From Lutjanus erythropterus (taxonomy: Eukaryota > Chordata > Actinopteri > Lutjaniformes > Lutjanidae), in contig CM034603.1 in NCBI GenBank assembly GCA_020091685.1, positions 34,023,696 to 34,087,695 on the forward strand: 64,000 nucleotides of DNA, in the 5' to 3' direction. Of the stretch, positions 21,381 to 33,480 are shown one piece after another (within the stretch, counting starts at the first letter, position 1; every line of letters begins with the position of its first letter). Below the pieces are notes generated by a model. That model was given only the letters and a program-made list of their open reading frames with translations. It had not been told where the DNA came from and did no database searches. Position numbers and translations under genes: made by a program.

Positions 21381-22815
21381 ATGTGCATGTTAATGAGTTT
21401 GAAGTATCAGACTTCCCTCTTTCTTTCAGTTTCATGTCTTTTTCATTTATTTAGCGAGTAAAAACATTGGGTCAAATTCAGGGTTTCTCAGTTTCGCTCC
21501 CACATTCTGTCTCCACTCTTCAGCAGAATAAAGTAACACTAAATTTAAGAATATCGAAGTTAATTCATGTGGTAAAGTCAGTTTTTGTGAATGCGGACAT
21601 GAACAACATGAACAAAGGATTTTATCAGAACTGAAAATCTTGAGTTGCTGAAACACTTGAAAATTGGGTAACGTCCACTTCTTTGCATTTGGGCCAAACA
21701 ATTATTTGAAATGTTATCGAACCCACTGCAAATTTCAAAACACAGGAGGTGCAGTATTTGTTAAAAATTAAGTTTGTCTCAAAATGCCATTTTAAATTAA
21801 ACACTGTGCAGAGATGTCCAGACCTACACATCATGTCAGACTTAAGAAAACATCTTTGTTTGGTACAGATCCCTGCAAATGTCACACTTTAACCATTTTA
21901 AAATGTTTATTCAGTAAAAATAACAATAATCATGTAAAAGTTATTATTCCCTCTAACATCGCAAATCATATCGCTGTTGCCATATCAGTCAAAATATTTG
22001 CAATTAGATATCTTTTCCAAAATCGTTCAGCCCCTCTTTGCATTTTGTCAGCTGTAATGCATGAGGCCTACAGTAATGTCGCTGCTTTTTTCAGTGAGGA
22101 CTAGTGTAATTGATTACACTTTGAAACTAAATGATTTAATTCCAGTTACCAACCCAGTTAATGTAATTTTTGGGAGTTGGCTTTGGGGAGTTAAATGGAA
22201 GATTGATACTTCAATACACAGCTACTGTTTTGGTATTGATTCTATTCGAAATCTGTTGCTGATAAAATCATAAATACAAAATGTGGGCGGCTGCGTCACT
22301 TCCAATCATTTTCAGTACTTTTGTTTAATGTTTGTGCCAATAATCAGCACTGACTTATCTGACTGACCTGTGTCACATGACTGGAAACTTTTCTGCATCA
22401 AACTTGTGAGAGAACAGCAGACAGAAACATAACGTGGCGTGATGCAGCAACACGAATAACTTCTTTAAACACTTAAAAACACCCTGAATGGCATAAAGAC
22501 ACTGAACAAAAGTTAGAAGATAATTACTTATTTTATTATCATTTTATGATAGTATTTCTAAAAAATATGAGTCTATTTTTACACACATTAATAACGTTTT
22601 ACTTAATTGTACTCATTTAAGAGTTTGTAATAGTTTTTGTTTTTAATGGTCGGTGAGTGACAATCTTTCTTTTTTGTAAATTACTTTTTTAATTTTGAAA
22701 ATTGACACACTCATGATCAGTATCTGTAAAATTGGAACAAAAAAAGCATCTGTATCAAACTGGATTAAAAAAGTTTGGCATTGCCCATCCTGAGTTGATT
22801 TCCCTCTTGCTTTTC
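21381..22815. other. AT-rich DNA with unclassified repeat debris
   Basis: Short ORFs only, none with a domain. 22200-22796 has inverted words around its ends (TTGGTATTGATTC, GTATCAAACTGGATTAAAAAAG, GGCATTGCCCATCCTGAG) suggestive of a degenerate element, but no clean TIR could be drawn. Confidence 0.35.
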
Positions 22816-23353
22816 TTGTTCAGTAGACAGACTGCTGTGACTGTGTAGCTGGGACGTGAGGTGTGTTGAGGCAGCCAGCTAAAAGAGCGGTTATAGCCTG
22901 CTTACTAAAACGTGTGTTCTTAGCTAGCTGGCTAACATTAGCTGCTGTTCCTGGGATATTAAGGAATTCCTTGGTTTTGTTCAGATTTAGAGGTTGTGTG
23001 AAACCTGCAGCGGCGTAGACTTCTGCAGTGCTGCAGTCGCCGAGGTTAATGTTACGCTGGCTGTTGATGGTCAGTAAATATTTCCTGACTACAGTGGTGG
23101 ACTGTCTGAACCACAGGGGCGAAGAAATAAAAAGGTCACATATGAAGTGGGGCACCAGTGCACCAAAGTCATGATGCACTTTATCACGTTTTCTCAACTG
23201 GAGGGGCACCTTTGAGGGCACCTCATCATGTTGTCTTGCACATTGTGCCACCCTAGATGGCATTTATCATGTTTGGCATCCAAGAGGGCACTTTTGCTGC
23301 TTTTTGTTGAACGTGTGGGACCAATCACTCCGCCCTCCCCTAGTAACTCGCCC

Positions 23354-23811
23354 AGGGTGACCGTATTTCAAAACCCCTAAACCAAGACCCTTAATGCATG
23401 TGCACATTTTCATCAGGATGGAGGACAGTTATTTTAGTGCTTAGCATACTTACACCATCAACACAGCATCCTGGAGAAAAGACCAACTTTGTCTTTATGA
23501 CAGCCAGCCATGACTGACACACATACAGACAAATAGGTGCTGAATCCAGATGTGTGGCGCATTGTTTATATTTTTATTTTGGGTGATGTAATAATGAATG
23601 TGAAAAAGACATGATAACTTTCTACACAAGCGTTGAAAACAAGCATAATATTATAAATAATATTTTAATTGTGGTGGAAACTGGGACAAGAATGTTGAAA
23701 ACTGGGACATTTTAGTGTTTTTTTTTAGTGTTTTTTTAGTGTGTTTGGACTTGGGACACCCCGCTTGAAACCAGGACAATCCCAGACAAACTGGGACATC
23801 TGGTCACCGTA
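23354..23811. mobile_element. Miniature element, AGGGTGACC...GGTCACCGT ends (family E)
   Basis: The left end AGGGTGACCGTATTTC is opposed by GGGACATCTGGTCACCGT at the right, with CCAGGACAATCCCAG-type words inside. The same end type is seen at 30954-31562 and 41740-41835. Flanks AACTCGCC and AACTTGCT are similar at 6 of 8 positions, which may be a decayed 8-bp duplication. I recognise the GGTGACCAGATGTCCC end as widespread in vertebrate genomes. Confidence 0.6.
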
Positions 23812-24808
23812 AACTTGCTCAATACCAATTACAGACACAACACTGTAGCACAGTAATATGAGGATATCGTGTGGAATATGTACTGAGTTTTTGTTGTGTT
23901 AAAAGTTTGCTTAACTTCTCTGCAGTAAAATTCAGACACAGGACAGTTAATTCAGCTTCTTCACCACCCCTCGGCAGTGAAGCTGTTTAAATTGTGACTT
24001 TATCGTACTTGCTCTCGGGGTCAGCCCCCGTGTTCATGTAACCCTTCAAAACGATACGCGACTAGCTTGTTAGCCTATACTGTTTTAGTGCTATGACACA
24101 GGGAAGTCCATCTTATCAGCTAATGCATTTTCCAGCAGCTACTGTACCACTGACCCACTGGTGGCCCTGTCACCAGCTTTAAGGCTTTACAGGATTTAGA
24201 CTGGTAATGTACCTGGCTGGTCGCTCAGCCGTAGCCAACATTAGGGTAGGATATCAGTGATTCATTACATAGGCATTAAGCAACCTAATTCAAAATGCCT
24301 AGATTGTATCAAAATATATAGAATTTTTGGCAAAAGACTCGGCCTCAACCCTCTCTGACGCACTGCAGACAAAATAACTCAATCTTGAATTATTCTTTGT
24401 AACATAATAAAAACGGTTAGCTCGCCTCTACTGGAGCATGTCCAGAGAAAACCTTTCCTGGAGATCAGGTCAGTGCTTATTCATGATTATAACATGTATC
24501 TAGTGGCCATGAGCACACAGAGAGGCAGTTCCTGTGTCAGACATTTCCATCGCACTAACTTGAGCCAAGCCTTGAATATAATCCAAGGCCATCTGTTGGG
24601 TAGATCCTTCGATATGCTAATTAGCTTGTGCCAATCTTTTCTATTTACAATTGAGGCCTGACTGTGTCTTTGAATAGGGGAGATCTCCTGTGTCACAGAT
24701 GGATTTGAATGTGAATTTAGTTCAGAATGAACCTGCAGAAAACCCCCGTCACTGAGAGGCAACATTAGAGAAGTGTGAAAGTATGGTTAATTATTATATC
24801 ATTTCTTT
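23812..24808. other. Intergenic DNA, no gene seen
   Basis: No ORF with a domain, no simple repeat of note and no recognisable transposon end. Confidence 0.4.
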
Positions 24809-25600
24809 TTAAAGGGGAAATCTGTCATATATTTACTGTAATAAATTATAAAATGGCCACGATATGTCATCAGAGGTCAAGGAAACACGATCAGTTGAAA
24901 TACTTGCTTCTCTTCAATGCATGCATGTACAATGTCCTTTGAAATTTGGAATATCTGTTTTTGTTTGTCCGTTTCACTTTAATTAGAGTTCAAATTAATG
25001 CCGAATGTTTTGCCAAACGACGTAGTTCCTGTCTATGAGCTGCAAGAAATCATCAATAATCTTGTAGAAGTTGTAGATGTTTATAACGTTTAAATTGACC
25101 AAAATGTCAATGGAGTCTGGCAGGTAGTAAGGCGGGCCGCCACGAAACTCCAACTCCAGAGTGTGTATTTTCAGAGCAGTGGGCTTTTGTTTTCAAGATA
25201 GTGGACTTTACTTTGCATTGACAGTCAAATGACAGTTATAAACAGCTGATCACCTTACAGTGGGGGACTTGTCGTTGCTAGTAATTTTCAATTTCCGATG
25301 TTGCACGCGCCCTGCACTCCTGTGAAGCTCCTGCAGAATGAACAACTCTCTTTGTCCACAAATCGTATATTAAACAGGATTTCAACCTATTTAATACACC
25401 ATATATGACTGTAATGCTCATTTTTGCACGTGCACTTGCTACATATTCCTCCTTTAAGACATTCAAACCATTTGTGCCTTGCGTCAACCATGTTGATAGA
25501 AATGCAGAAAGTTTACCTGTGAAGTTTAGAGGAACGTAGAAGAACTGGCTGTTCAGTGCATAAGAAAACACATCTTTTAACATTATCCTTAAGCTGAGAA
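24809..25600 (+). repeat. Repeat with TAAAGGGGAAATCTGTCATA end
   Basis: The first 50 bp (AAATCTG..ATATATTTACTGTAATAAAT..AAAATG.CCAC) recur at 27277-27325, so this is a dispersed family. The body up to about 25600 (ATGTTGCACGCGCCC; minus-strand ORF 25278-25583) is probably the rest of the element, because it looks like decayed repeat. The right end is not defined. The 101-codon minus ORF has no domain and is not called as a gene. Confidence 0.5.
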
Positions 25601-27276
25601 CTGACTGTACTGACCACCAATGTCACTCACTGAATCAGCACATTTTTGGGTAATACAAAACCTGTAAATTACCTGGTGTAGTAACGGTGTACCAGTACAG
25701 TAGGAGCAAGGGAACAAGATGTGAAGAATACAGGGAGTAACAATCTTGTGCTGTCGGTATTCTACCTATTCTATACTTATTCTGTTATTACAGGAGACAG
25801 TTTGACCTACTGAACAATAATCTGGTGTTTGGAAGTAATTTAAAGGGACCTTATTCTGTAAGTATTTACTTGTATAAAAAAAGACTCTGGTAAAAGTAGA
25901 AGTACTGCAGTAAAAAGTAGCCCTCTGAAGGACATTTCCGTTTCAATGCAAACCTACCTGAACGCCAGGTTTTCTCCACAGTTGAGTCTCCCTCTCTTAT
26001 CAGTTTCATCTTGCTACGTCTTTTATGTTATTTTCATCTTGTTAAATCTCTCATGTGTGATATACACTGACTGAAACACCAAGCAATCATCTTTTCCACG
26101 TGTTATTGTCCCGTCCATTTAGGTCGAAATCACTCTTGGGGTTGGGAAAACGGCACGCAATGACTCCCACCCCTGAAAATTAAATATACTTTCCCCACAC
26201 TTGAGGAGTACAGACAATAACGCAAAGAAGAAAGCAGCCCGCGTAGTTCTTTTTATTAGGTTTGAGGTACTTACTAATTAGCTGTGGAGCACATGTGTGT
26301 TTTTTCTTGGGAACAAACAAGAGCTTCTGGGAAGAGAGCGCTGTCAGGAACATACATACATGTATATCCCACATTTTATTGTTAATGTTGTAAAGCAGGC
26401 GTACTTACAGTACAGGGTACAACACTGTATTCATGAGGGACTAAAGAAGCTTGAGATGGTGCAGGTTTAAGTGAAGTGACACTGTTGTTACCCAGAGTGC
26501 TTTTCATTGTTGTTATGGACTACAGTAAGTAGAAAAGCTTTTTTTATGATGAGGCCGTCTTTAAAAGATGATCGATTTTATGTCCCGCCACAGCGTAACT
26601 GTCACGAACAGTAAGGGACACGGAGACTGCAGCCACTGAAAAACTTTATTGAGTTATTCCACAATATCAAAATTAAAGCGTGATACAAGGAGCTGCAGGT
26701 CACGTCATAACATCGACAGCCTTCGCTGGTTTAAGCAGGCAGTTGTTTGTTTTATGCTCGGTCTCGCAGTTACTACTAAACCTACAAGAGGCAGCCATGT
26801 TTTAACTTTAAATGTCCAAACTGAATAATCTATGTGCGCTGAAGTGAAACTTTAAGAGGTAGAGCAAAAAAAAAAAAAAAAAAAGAACCACAAAAGGAGG
26901 CTAAACAAACCAGAAAATCATCTAAGCCAATAAAAGAGGAACACAGTTGAATCTGATGCAAAATGTCTTTTACTTTGAATGCAGGAACAAAGTGAACTCT
27001 AGCAGTTTTACCAAGTGTGCTACAGCTCCCAACAGGCGGAAAACAAGAGGAGTAAGCAGACACAGAACACACGATGTAACCACAAGGGTCTTCCTCCGGC
27101 GGCGTGCGGAGCAGCTTGAATAAAGATCACTCGATGATGTCACACTTTGCTGTCTTTCCCCTCGCAGTCAGTAGGAACCTCCTCCTGTACTTGTGACTGT
27201 GCCAGCGCTGGTGCTCCGTTTGCACGAGTGTTTCCCTTACATTAAGTAATATTAGTGCAACACACTTTGGTTTGCA
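25601..27276. other. Intergenic DNA, no gene seen
   Basis: Nothing gene-like. There is a run of 19 A at 26866-26884. Sequence 26580-26860 and 26890-27240 is complex but not assigned. Confidence 0.4.
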
Positions 27277-27325
27277 TTAAAGGAGAAATCTGGAATATAT
27301 TTACTGTAATAAATCAGAAAATGAC
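27277..27325 (+). repeat. Solo end of the 24809 repeat family
   Basis: TTAAAGGAGAAATCTGGAATAT and TTTACTGTAATAAATCAG match the left end at 24809-24860. Confidence 0.6.
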
Positions 27326-27734
27326 CACTTCCTCCACCCTCCCTACAAAATTAAAATGTTTATATTTAGAATTATTACAGTGATTTATTGCTGAAAGGCT
27401 TTTAATTTGAAGTAGAACAATGTGACCAGTTATTAGTGAGCTAAAATAATATGTAAGATTATTTAGCATGTCCAGAACCTTCATATGCAACCAATATGTG
27501 AGGTACATACTATTTCTGGGAAAATATTACAGTATGCAAGAACTGGCGAGTACGCCGCCATAAATATCCCATCATGCAATGCAGTAATGGTGACAAAATA
27601 ACGATATAACAGCACTGGTCATGGTTAGGGTGCAGGATCTGAGGTTCACGTAGCGATAGGAGCTTTTAAAACGTAACACGCAGACAGCGGAAGGATGGGA
27701 TGTGCCAGATGTTTTAGGTTTTTTCATGAAATAA

Positions 27735-28012
27735 ATAGTATGACATTTTGAAGATATTTTCTTTCCAACAGAGGATTAGATGGCGATGAAACCACTCTTG
27801 TGTCTCTTTTGTCTGAACCCACCATGAGCAGCCAGTTAGCTTAGCTTAGCATAAACACTGGAAACGGGGGAAAGCTAGCCTGGCTCTGTCCAGAGGAACC
27901 AAAAAAGACTCCAGGAAGTTAGAACAGTAATAGTTTGGCACATAACCTCCCGTAAAGTTGTTGTTTTTACACTTCAGTTTTTGTACACAATAAACAAACA
28001 CAATATAAGTCG
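27735..28012 (+). repeat. Teleost repeat, GCTAGCCTGGCTCTGTCC type
   Basis: Holds CATTTTGAAGATATTTTC, CAGCCAGTTAGCTTAGC, GCTAGCCTGGCTCTGTCCAG, GGCACATAACCTCCCGTAA and CACTTCAGTTTTTGTACA in the order I recognise from a very common percomorph repeat. Both ends are diffuse. Confidence 0.65.
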
Positions 28013-29149
28013 GTAATTAGCCAGTTTTACAGATGCAGATATTATTTCTGATAATCTCTGTTCCTTTTGTATAACGTAACAGGACTTAATGAATGCTCTG
28101 ACTGAATGGCAAATGAGAGTGCACAAGTCATGTCTGTTTGAAGTAGGGAAACACTACAGTATGTTCATCTGTATCACATCATCCTGTTCTCACCACCAAC
28201 GCCTGAAATGTGACAGCTTGGTCAGGGCTCCTAAGCTTCAAACTCTGATGCTGGGGGTAACCCTCTACTGTCAGGTCTGGTGGCACCTCTCTAGTGTTAC
28301 GTTCTGATGTGCCATCGTAGTCATGTGATGTTGTATAAAGAGCGAAAGGCCACATATGTTGCATTAAGGCTGAATGTCGGTGAACACATTGCTATGCAGA
28401 GCATGTCAGTCATATACAATGAGACAGTCTTGTAACGTGTCCGCATCAATTACTCAAGTCCATTTCTTTCTGATCTTGCTGTAAATTAAAGCTGTGGTGT
28501 AAACAAATCAAACTTTAACCACACCGTGTTCAATAAATAATCTGGTGTGTGTGGATTCTGTTTCAGTCCGTGTTTCCTCTCGGTTTTAACACTCTGCTTA
28601 TTCAAATCTCCAGCAAGAGCTTTAGTCAGTTTCTAAAAAAAGGACTGACTTGACGTAATGGGAACATTGTCAAAAAAAAAAAAAACCTCAATCTTAAACT
28701 CTTCTCTTAAAGTCCCAATCAGTAATTTTTTTTGACAACATACATTATTGAAGTGTTTGAGTCACAGATGAAAAATCAGCACTTTGTGTGTTTCATAACT
28801 GATCTGGATTCATAAAATAGGCTTGTTTAACATAAGTTTTACAAACATTTCTTTTGTAATCAGACCTTTTATAGTGTCTTAAAACAGTAAATTAGAAAGA
28901 GCTTAAAATATGTCGATCAACTTGAGACTGATGGGAGTTTTCAATCTTTTCTTTCAGTTTTTGGTGGCGGCATTACCCTTTTTTTTAACATTTGAATCAC
29001 AGATTAGTGGCTTTAAAAAATGGGCAAACCTGAGACAGACGCTCTGTGCTGCCCTATGACAAATATATGCTGAGTAATTTTATATTCAATTATTCATCCT
29101 CATATGCAGGACTGCATGTTTGCCCCTACAGACAGTCCATCACACGCAC
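28013..29149. other. Intergenic DNA, no gene seen
   Basis: Overlapping ORFs at 28089-28364 on both strands have no domain. 28140-28440 is complex and may be an unclassified element. The rest is AT-rich with short homopolymers. Confidence 0.4.
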
Positions 29150-29297
29150 GGATTGTATTCCAAAGTCACACATACATATGTATATACAAAATCTGTGACG
29201 CACAGCTTTTCTCTGCTCCTTGTCATTCTCACACATAACTAAAAAAATTTAAGCCCTGAAATCCTCCTCTCACAGCCGCGGCTTTGGAATACAATCC
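29150..29297. repeat. Perfect 16-bp inverted repeat, 116-bp loop
   Basis: GGATTGTATTCCAAAG at 29150-29165 is matched exactly in reverse complement by CTTTGGAATACAATCC at 29282-29297. Similarity does not extend beyond 16 bp on either side. It may be a very short TIR element or a paired binding site; no target duplication is evident. Confidence 0.9.
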
Positions 29298-30132
29298 ATC
29301 GCAGTTCATGATGAAGAGGCAACTGCTGTAAAATCCAATTGGAGGTTTATGGAGATAGATGGAGATGAATACCTCTCTCCGTCATCCCTCTCTCTTACTG
29401 GCTGCCATAAAAATGCACAAATATGGACTCGCACACACACTCGCACATGGACACACTTCCTCTCACACTCTGAGTTACATGAAATCCACCCACAATTATA
29501 CAGCATCCTGCTCAGAACTGCGAGGGAATCTTTCAGCAGCAGCCGGGGTTTGGTCTCAGTGGGCAGCGCTTCACTGCTGAGCGTGCAGCCTCTCCTGCCT
29601 TGGCGGGGGGAGGCCTCCTCTGTCGAGGTATTATCCGCTCCCATCTAATATTCATCAGCTGCTGGGAGATTCGTGACGACGAGTCATTTTGATAGGCTAA
29701 CAATGCACCGAGGTGGTCGCTGTTGTTGTGTGCACATGCAGGTATGCGAGTCCACATTAACAAGGTATAATCAGCACACACATGGGAGGGCATGTGCATG
29801 GAGGCTGCGGTGGGTCACCTCAATAAATATACACTTTTTAATTAATTGGTTAGAATCAACTAATTAATTTCTATATTCACATAAAACTTTTAAGGAGTCA
29901 TTTTACAAAGAATTTAGTGAATTGAGTGAGTATCCGTCATTTAAAAGACACAACAACAGCATACAATTATTATTTAGTTAATTCAAATGATATTACAAAT
30001 TTATTTTAATGGCCCCATTGAAGTGCAAATGTATTTAAGTAGTTTATTATTTACTTAAAAAACATAAAATTGCTAATAATCCAGCATAATTTGAATATCT
30101 GTGCAAATTGCAAAGACACACTTGGGTCTGTC

Positions 30133-30134
<2 letters not shown>
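29298..30134. other. Candidate non-coding block, then AT-rich DNA
   Basis: 29300-29700 is complex, with TATTCATCAGCTGCTGG and GACGACGAGTCATTTTG words, and could be conserved regulatory DNA (inference). ORFs on both strands here are short and overlap each other. 29820-30130 is AT-rich without features. Confidence 0.25.

Positions 30135-30170
<36 letters not shown>
30135..30170. repeat. (GT)18 microsatellite
   Basis: Uninterrupted GT/TG dinucleotides. Confidence 0.95.
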
Positions 30171-30171
<1 letters not shown>

Positions 30172-30953
30172 ATGTGTTTAGGAGAGTATGACATATGATG
30201 AGTCATGTAACAGCACACACGTGTGCACTGTGGGTTTTACAGTGTAAACAGGTGGCCAGGTGTTCTCCTATGTGCTACATAATCAACTGTCAGTGCTGAA
30301 ACCACCAGAGTTACTGACCTGTTTCTAAATAGCATCAATTTTTGCACATTGCAGTTTTGTTTGTTTTTTCACCTTTTTAAAATCGTATTAATAGACATAG
30401 TAAGAAGTAAGATGAGGACATTTCATCATGAGATGAACTTAAATATATCAGGCGCCTGTGACTGTGTTTACGTGCTCAAAATATTCTGGTTTTGCCCTTA
30501 TTCTGAAAAAAAAAAAAAACAATAATCAAACTAAGCTGTTTACACGTAGAATGAAAATGAATATTCCACTAATATTCTGGTTTATATGCAGCCGTGCAAA
30601 CTCTCATTATGCTCATTATGGCAAAAGTGGCGGTGGACGTGCTCAACCATGCAAACACAGCCTCCCTCTTTCATTTCTTCAAACGCCTTCTTGAAAAAGT
30701 TGACAATATTTGATCACATCCAAAAACCTGTTGATATCCGAGGCTTTCGTAATGTTTAAAAGTGTGTTTCTCCTTCTGACCAGAGATGTGGACTTTTCTT
30801 TTGCGCGTGCATCCCCGACCCAGTCTTACGATCTTTAGTCTATTTGGTTTGAGGTGATGGTAAAAACCCCAGTTGTGACACATATTCTGAATGTCCTGTA
30901 TACATGTCCTAAAAATGCTTTTAGAATATGAATAATATCAGCATATGTCATGC
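30171..30953. other. Intergenic DNA, no gene seen
   Basis: Several TATTCTG and CAGAATA words occur in both orientations between 30480 and 31680 (TATTCTGGTTT, GAATATTCC, GTATTCAGAATAAAA). They suggest an older element around the family E copy that follows, not delimited. Confidence 0.35.
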
Positions 30954-31562
30954 AGGGTGACTGAACATCCTGAAAAATTCAGGACAGTCAAGAATTTTGA
31001 GCAGCTGTCCCGAATCCTGTCCCGTTTGTCCCGAAAATCAACCAAAAACGAGCTGTCTGTGTGCTGCATCAAATTACTTATGTGGGCAATGATTTCTGCT
31101 TTTAGTTCTTAAAAATGACCTGTTCCTTTTTGTAAATATGTAAGAGTATTATTGATATTTCATCACTTATCTATTGCACTGATTAGACTATCAGAAATAA
31201 TGGATGGTTGATGTCATTCAAACCAGATGATGAAGAGTGCAGCCGCCCCTGTGGAGGAATCTGTGATAAAAAATATCTGAAAAAATAAGCACCTACGGCT
31301 TAATGACAATCTTATCGGCTGAAATGAGTTTTAAAATGACTGTAACACACCTGCCTCCTGCGCATAATGGCTCAAACGTCACGTAAACAGCCAGAACACC
31401 GTGCTCAGAATCTGTAACCGATCATATATCAATAACAAATCATCAGAGTTACAGTCTGATTTTACTCTAAATTATTCTATGCATTTTGATTTTTCTGAAA
31501 TGACACGCTCACCCCCAACTCTCCTGTCCTGAGTTTCATCCACTCTCATCTGGTCACACTAA
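30954..31562. mobile_element. Miniature element of family E
   Basis: The left end is AGGGTGACTGAACATCC with CAGGACAGTCAAG and GTCCCGAATCCTGTCCCG. The right end is CTCCTGTCCTGAGTTTC ... TCTGGTCACACT. The inverted GGTGAC/GTCACAC ends and the TCCTGTCC words fit the family seen at 23354. There is no ORF. Confidence 0.6.
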
Positions 31563-32049
31563 CCCCACATGCATTCATGGGAAAATGCCGTATTCAGAAT
31601 AAAATTTTGTTTACATGATTGTTGTTAAATTCAGAATTTTGTCGTATTCTGAATAACAGTGGAAAATCAGTGTGCATGAAAATATAGTCAGTGGAAAAAC
31701 TAAAAATACTTGCATACACTGTGTAGTAAATAATACAAAATTCACACCAGTGAATGTGATAATACTTTAGGCCTATATTAGACCAAATAAACAATAAACA
31801 TTCTCAGAAATAAAACAGAAGTCTGCACACCGGCGCTGCACAACACAACACTCCTACATGCATGCATGTGTTTTTGTGTCTGTGTATATGTGCATAAGTG
31901 CCACAAACAAATCGGTTGCACAACACTCAACACTTTCTGTCTGATTCCCACACTGTCTGCAAACACACACACACACACACACACAACAGAATCATCCTCC
32001 TTCCCCTCCCCTCTCTCCTCTTCCTCTTTCCCTCTCTTTCTTTTTGGCA

Positions 32050-32760
32050 TCCATCACTGTCCGCAGCAATGGACTGCGAAACAAATTTCTATCACTATAC
32101 ATTACAGGTTAAGAAAGGGAGCTGGGAATGTGTTATATATGCCGGGTTCGATTTTTATGTAGCGTCTACGGGCTCGTCCATCATTGCTCCGCTAGGCACC
32201 CTTGTGCACCGGGCCCCTGACGAGATGTTGTCTTGGCACCGCTATCAATCACCCCGCGCTTGCCCGAGCCCCGTGCCCGATGTGCAGGAGGGGGCATGTG
32301 TTGTAGCTGCAGGACTCCCTCTCCCTCCCTCCCACTCGCCTCCGCCTCTCCCGTGCCTCCGCGACGGTGACGCCAGCAGTCACAGTCATTCGTCATTTGA
32401 ATGGTGCGTTTAGAGCATGTGTTTTGTATCTGTGGGCCTTCATCCCTGCGTGACCTCTGTGGGTCTTCCTCTCTGTCTCAATACCGCGGAGGACCCCCGT
32501 GCTTTTAATGGCGGGAGACGATTGGGTAATAATTGAGCAGGCCACAGGGAAAACAAGCTTAGTTTAGTTCCCACCTGGCGCCACTCACCCGTGTAATGAT
32601 ACTTGGGTCAGAGCCATTAAGAAAACATGAGGTCATATGAAATATATGTAAACCCCGACCGTATAGCCAACGTGGGGAGCATCATTATAAACCGACAGCA
32701 GATTGCATCATACAGTATTTAAGGTGGAAGTGGTTGGACGGAGTGCAGCGCTTTGATTTG
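32050..32760. other. Candidate conserved non-coding cluster
   Basis: 32050-32280 and 32460-32760 are complex, with CpG and homeodomain-like words (GGGTAATAATTGAGC, GAGCCATTAAGAAAAC, ATCATTATAAACC, GCATCATACAG). They are clearly unlike the repeats around them. A frame through 32068-32220 is open (within the ORF 31898-32413), but it starts inside a CA/CT-rich repeat, has no domain and has no good splice signals. I therefore favour regulatory DNA over a gene. This is inference until aligned to other fishes. Confidence 0.25.
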
Positions 32761-33082
32761 TGTCTTCACCGCCTGATATAATTTCACTCCACCACGACCA
32801 CGAAGGAGTAAGCCACTCTTCCCCGCTCTGATGCCCTAATATGTCCATTTACTCTCCGTGTGTCTTTATACATGACATATAGGGTTAAACAGACACATGG
32901 TGCCGAAGCGTGCGCTTTTGCATGGCTGCTCAGGCTACTGCTAGACTAATCCTTTTTCTCCCAAAGTCAGGCGGATTATGATTTGAGGAGTACTCCTTCG
33001 CCCTTCACACTCCACGGTGAAAGTCACCAACCTATCAGAGAGCACGGGGGGTAGTAGAGGGGTGTTGGGAGGGTGGGAGTTA
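32761..33082. other. Complex intergenic DNA
   Basis: Continues the complex, low-repeat character of the preceding block, with GCGGATTATGATTTGAGG at 32970-32987. Nothing gene-like. Confidence 0.2.
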
Positions 33083-33117
33083 AGGTGGAGGAGGAGGAGG
33101 AGGAGGAGGAGGAAGAG
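33083..33117. repeat. (GGA)n microsatellite
   Basis: About ten GGA/GAG triplets, slightly interrupted. The 74-codon ORF through it (33073-33297) is a poly-Glu artefact. Confidence 0.9.
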
Positions 33118-33129
33118 GGGTGGGAGGGA

Positions 33130-33480
33130 AAAGGAAGGAGATGGGGAGAGGGCTTAATTAGGCCAGATCACCGCCGCTCTCCACCAGCAGCGCCGTCCCC
33201 CTGTCCCCACACTATTCCCTTAGATCCCATCCACTTAATGTTCTGTGAAATCATATTCCGCTCCCCAGAGAAGAGAAGAGAGGAATCAGAACAATAAAAT
33301 GACACATTTTAAAGAGAGGCAGCACCGTGGGGAAATAGTCTGTTAGTGACACATGGAAGATGTTGTGGGCTGATGGATAGCGAGCACATCTGTCTGGCCC
33401 ATTACCAACAAACAGCATCAGGCCCAAAACACAGCAAGAAAGGAGCCGTCTGCACTTCAGCCAACTAAAAACAAGTTGTC
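33130..33480. other. Candidate conserved non-coding block
   Basis: Complex sequence with GGCTTAATTAGGCC (a TAATTA homeodomain core in a near-palindrome, 33152-33165), CCACTTAATG, GTGAAATCATATTCC and GCCCATTACCAAC. It is free of recognisable repeats. Regulatory function is inferred only. Confidence 0.25.

Noticed and set aside
22820-23263. 147-codon minus-strand ORF with real ATG
   Set aside because: No recognisable domain. It lies across repeat-like DNA next to the family E element and has no supporting splice or promoter context; length alone is not convincing.
25278-25583. 101-codon minus ORF
   Set aside because: Lies in the probable body of a dispersed repeat; no transposase or other domain.
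32140-32160. tRNA-like B box (GGGTTCGATTTTT)
   Set aside because: No matching A box upstream and no cloverleaf could be drawn.
31898-32413. 171-codon plus ORF
   Set aside because: Begins in CA/CT-rich repeat, has no domain, and competes with frames on the other strand. The middle part fits a candidate non-coding element better.
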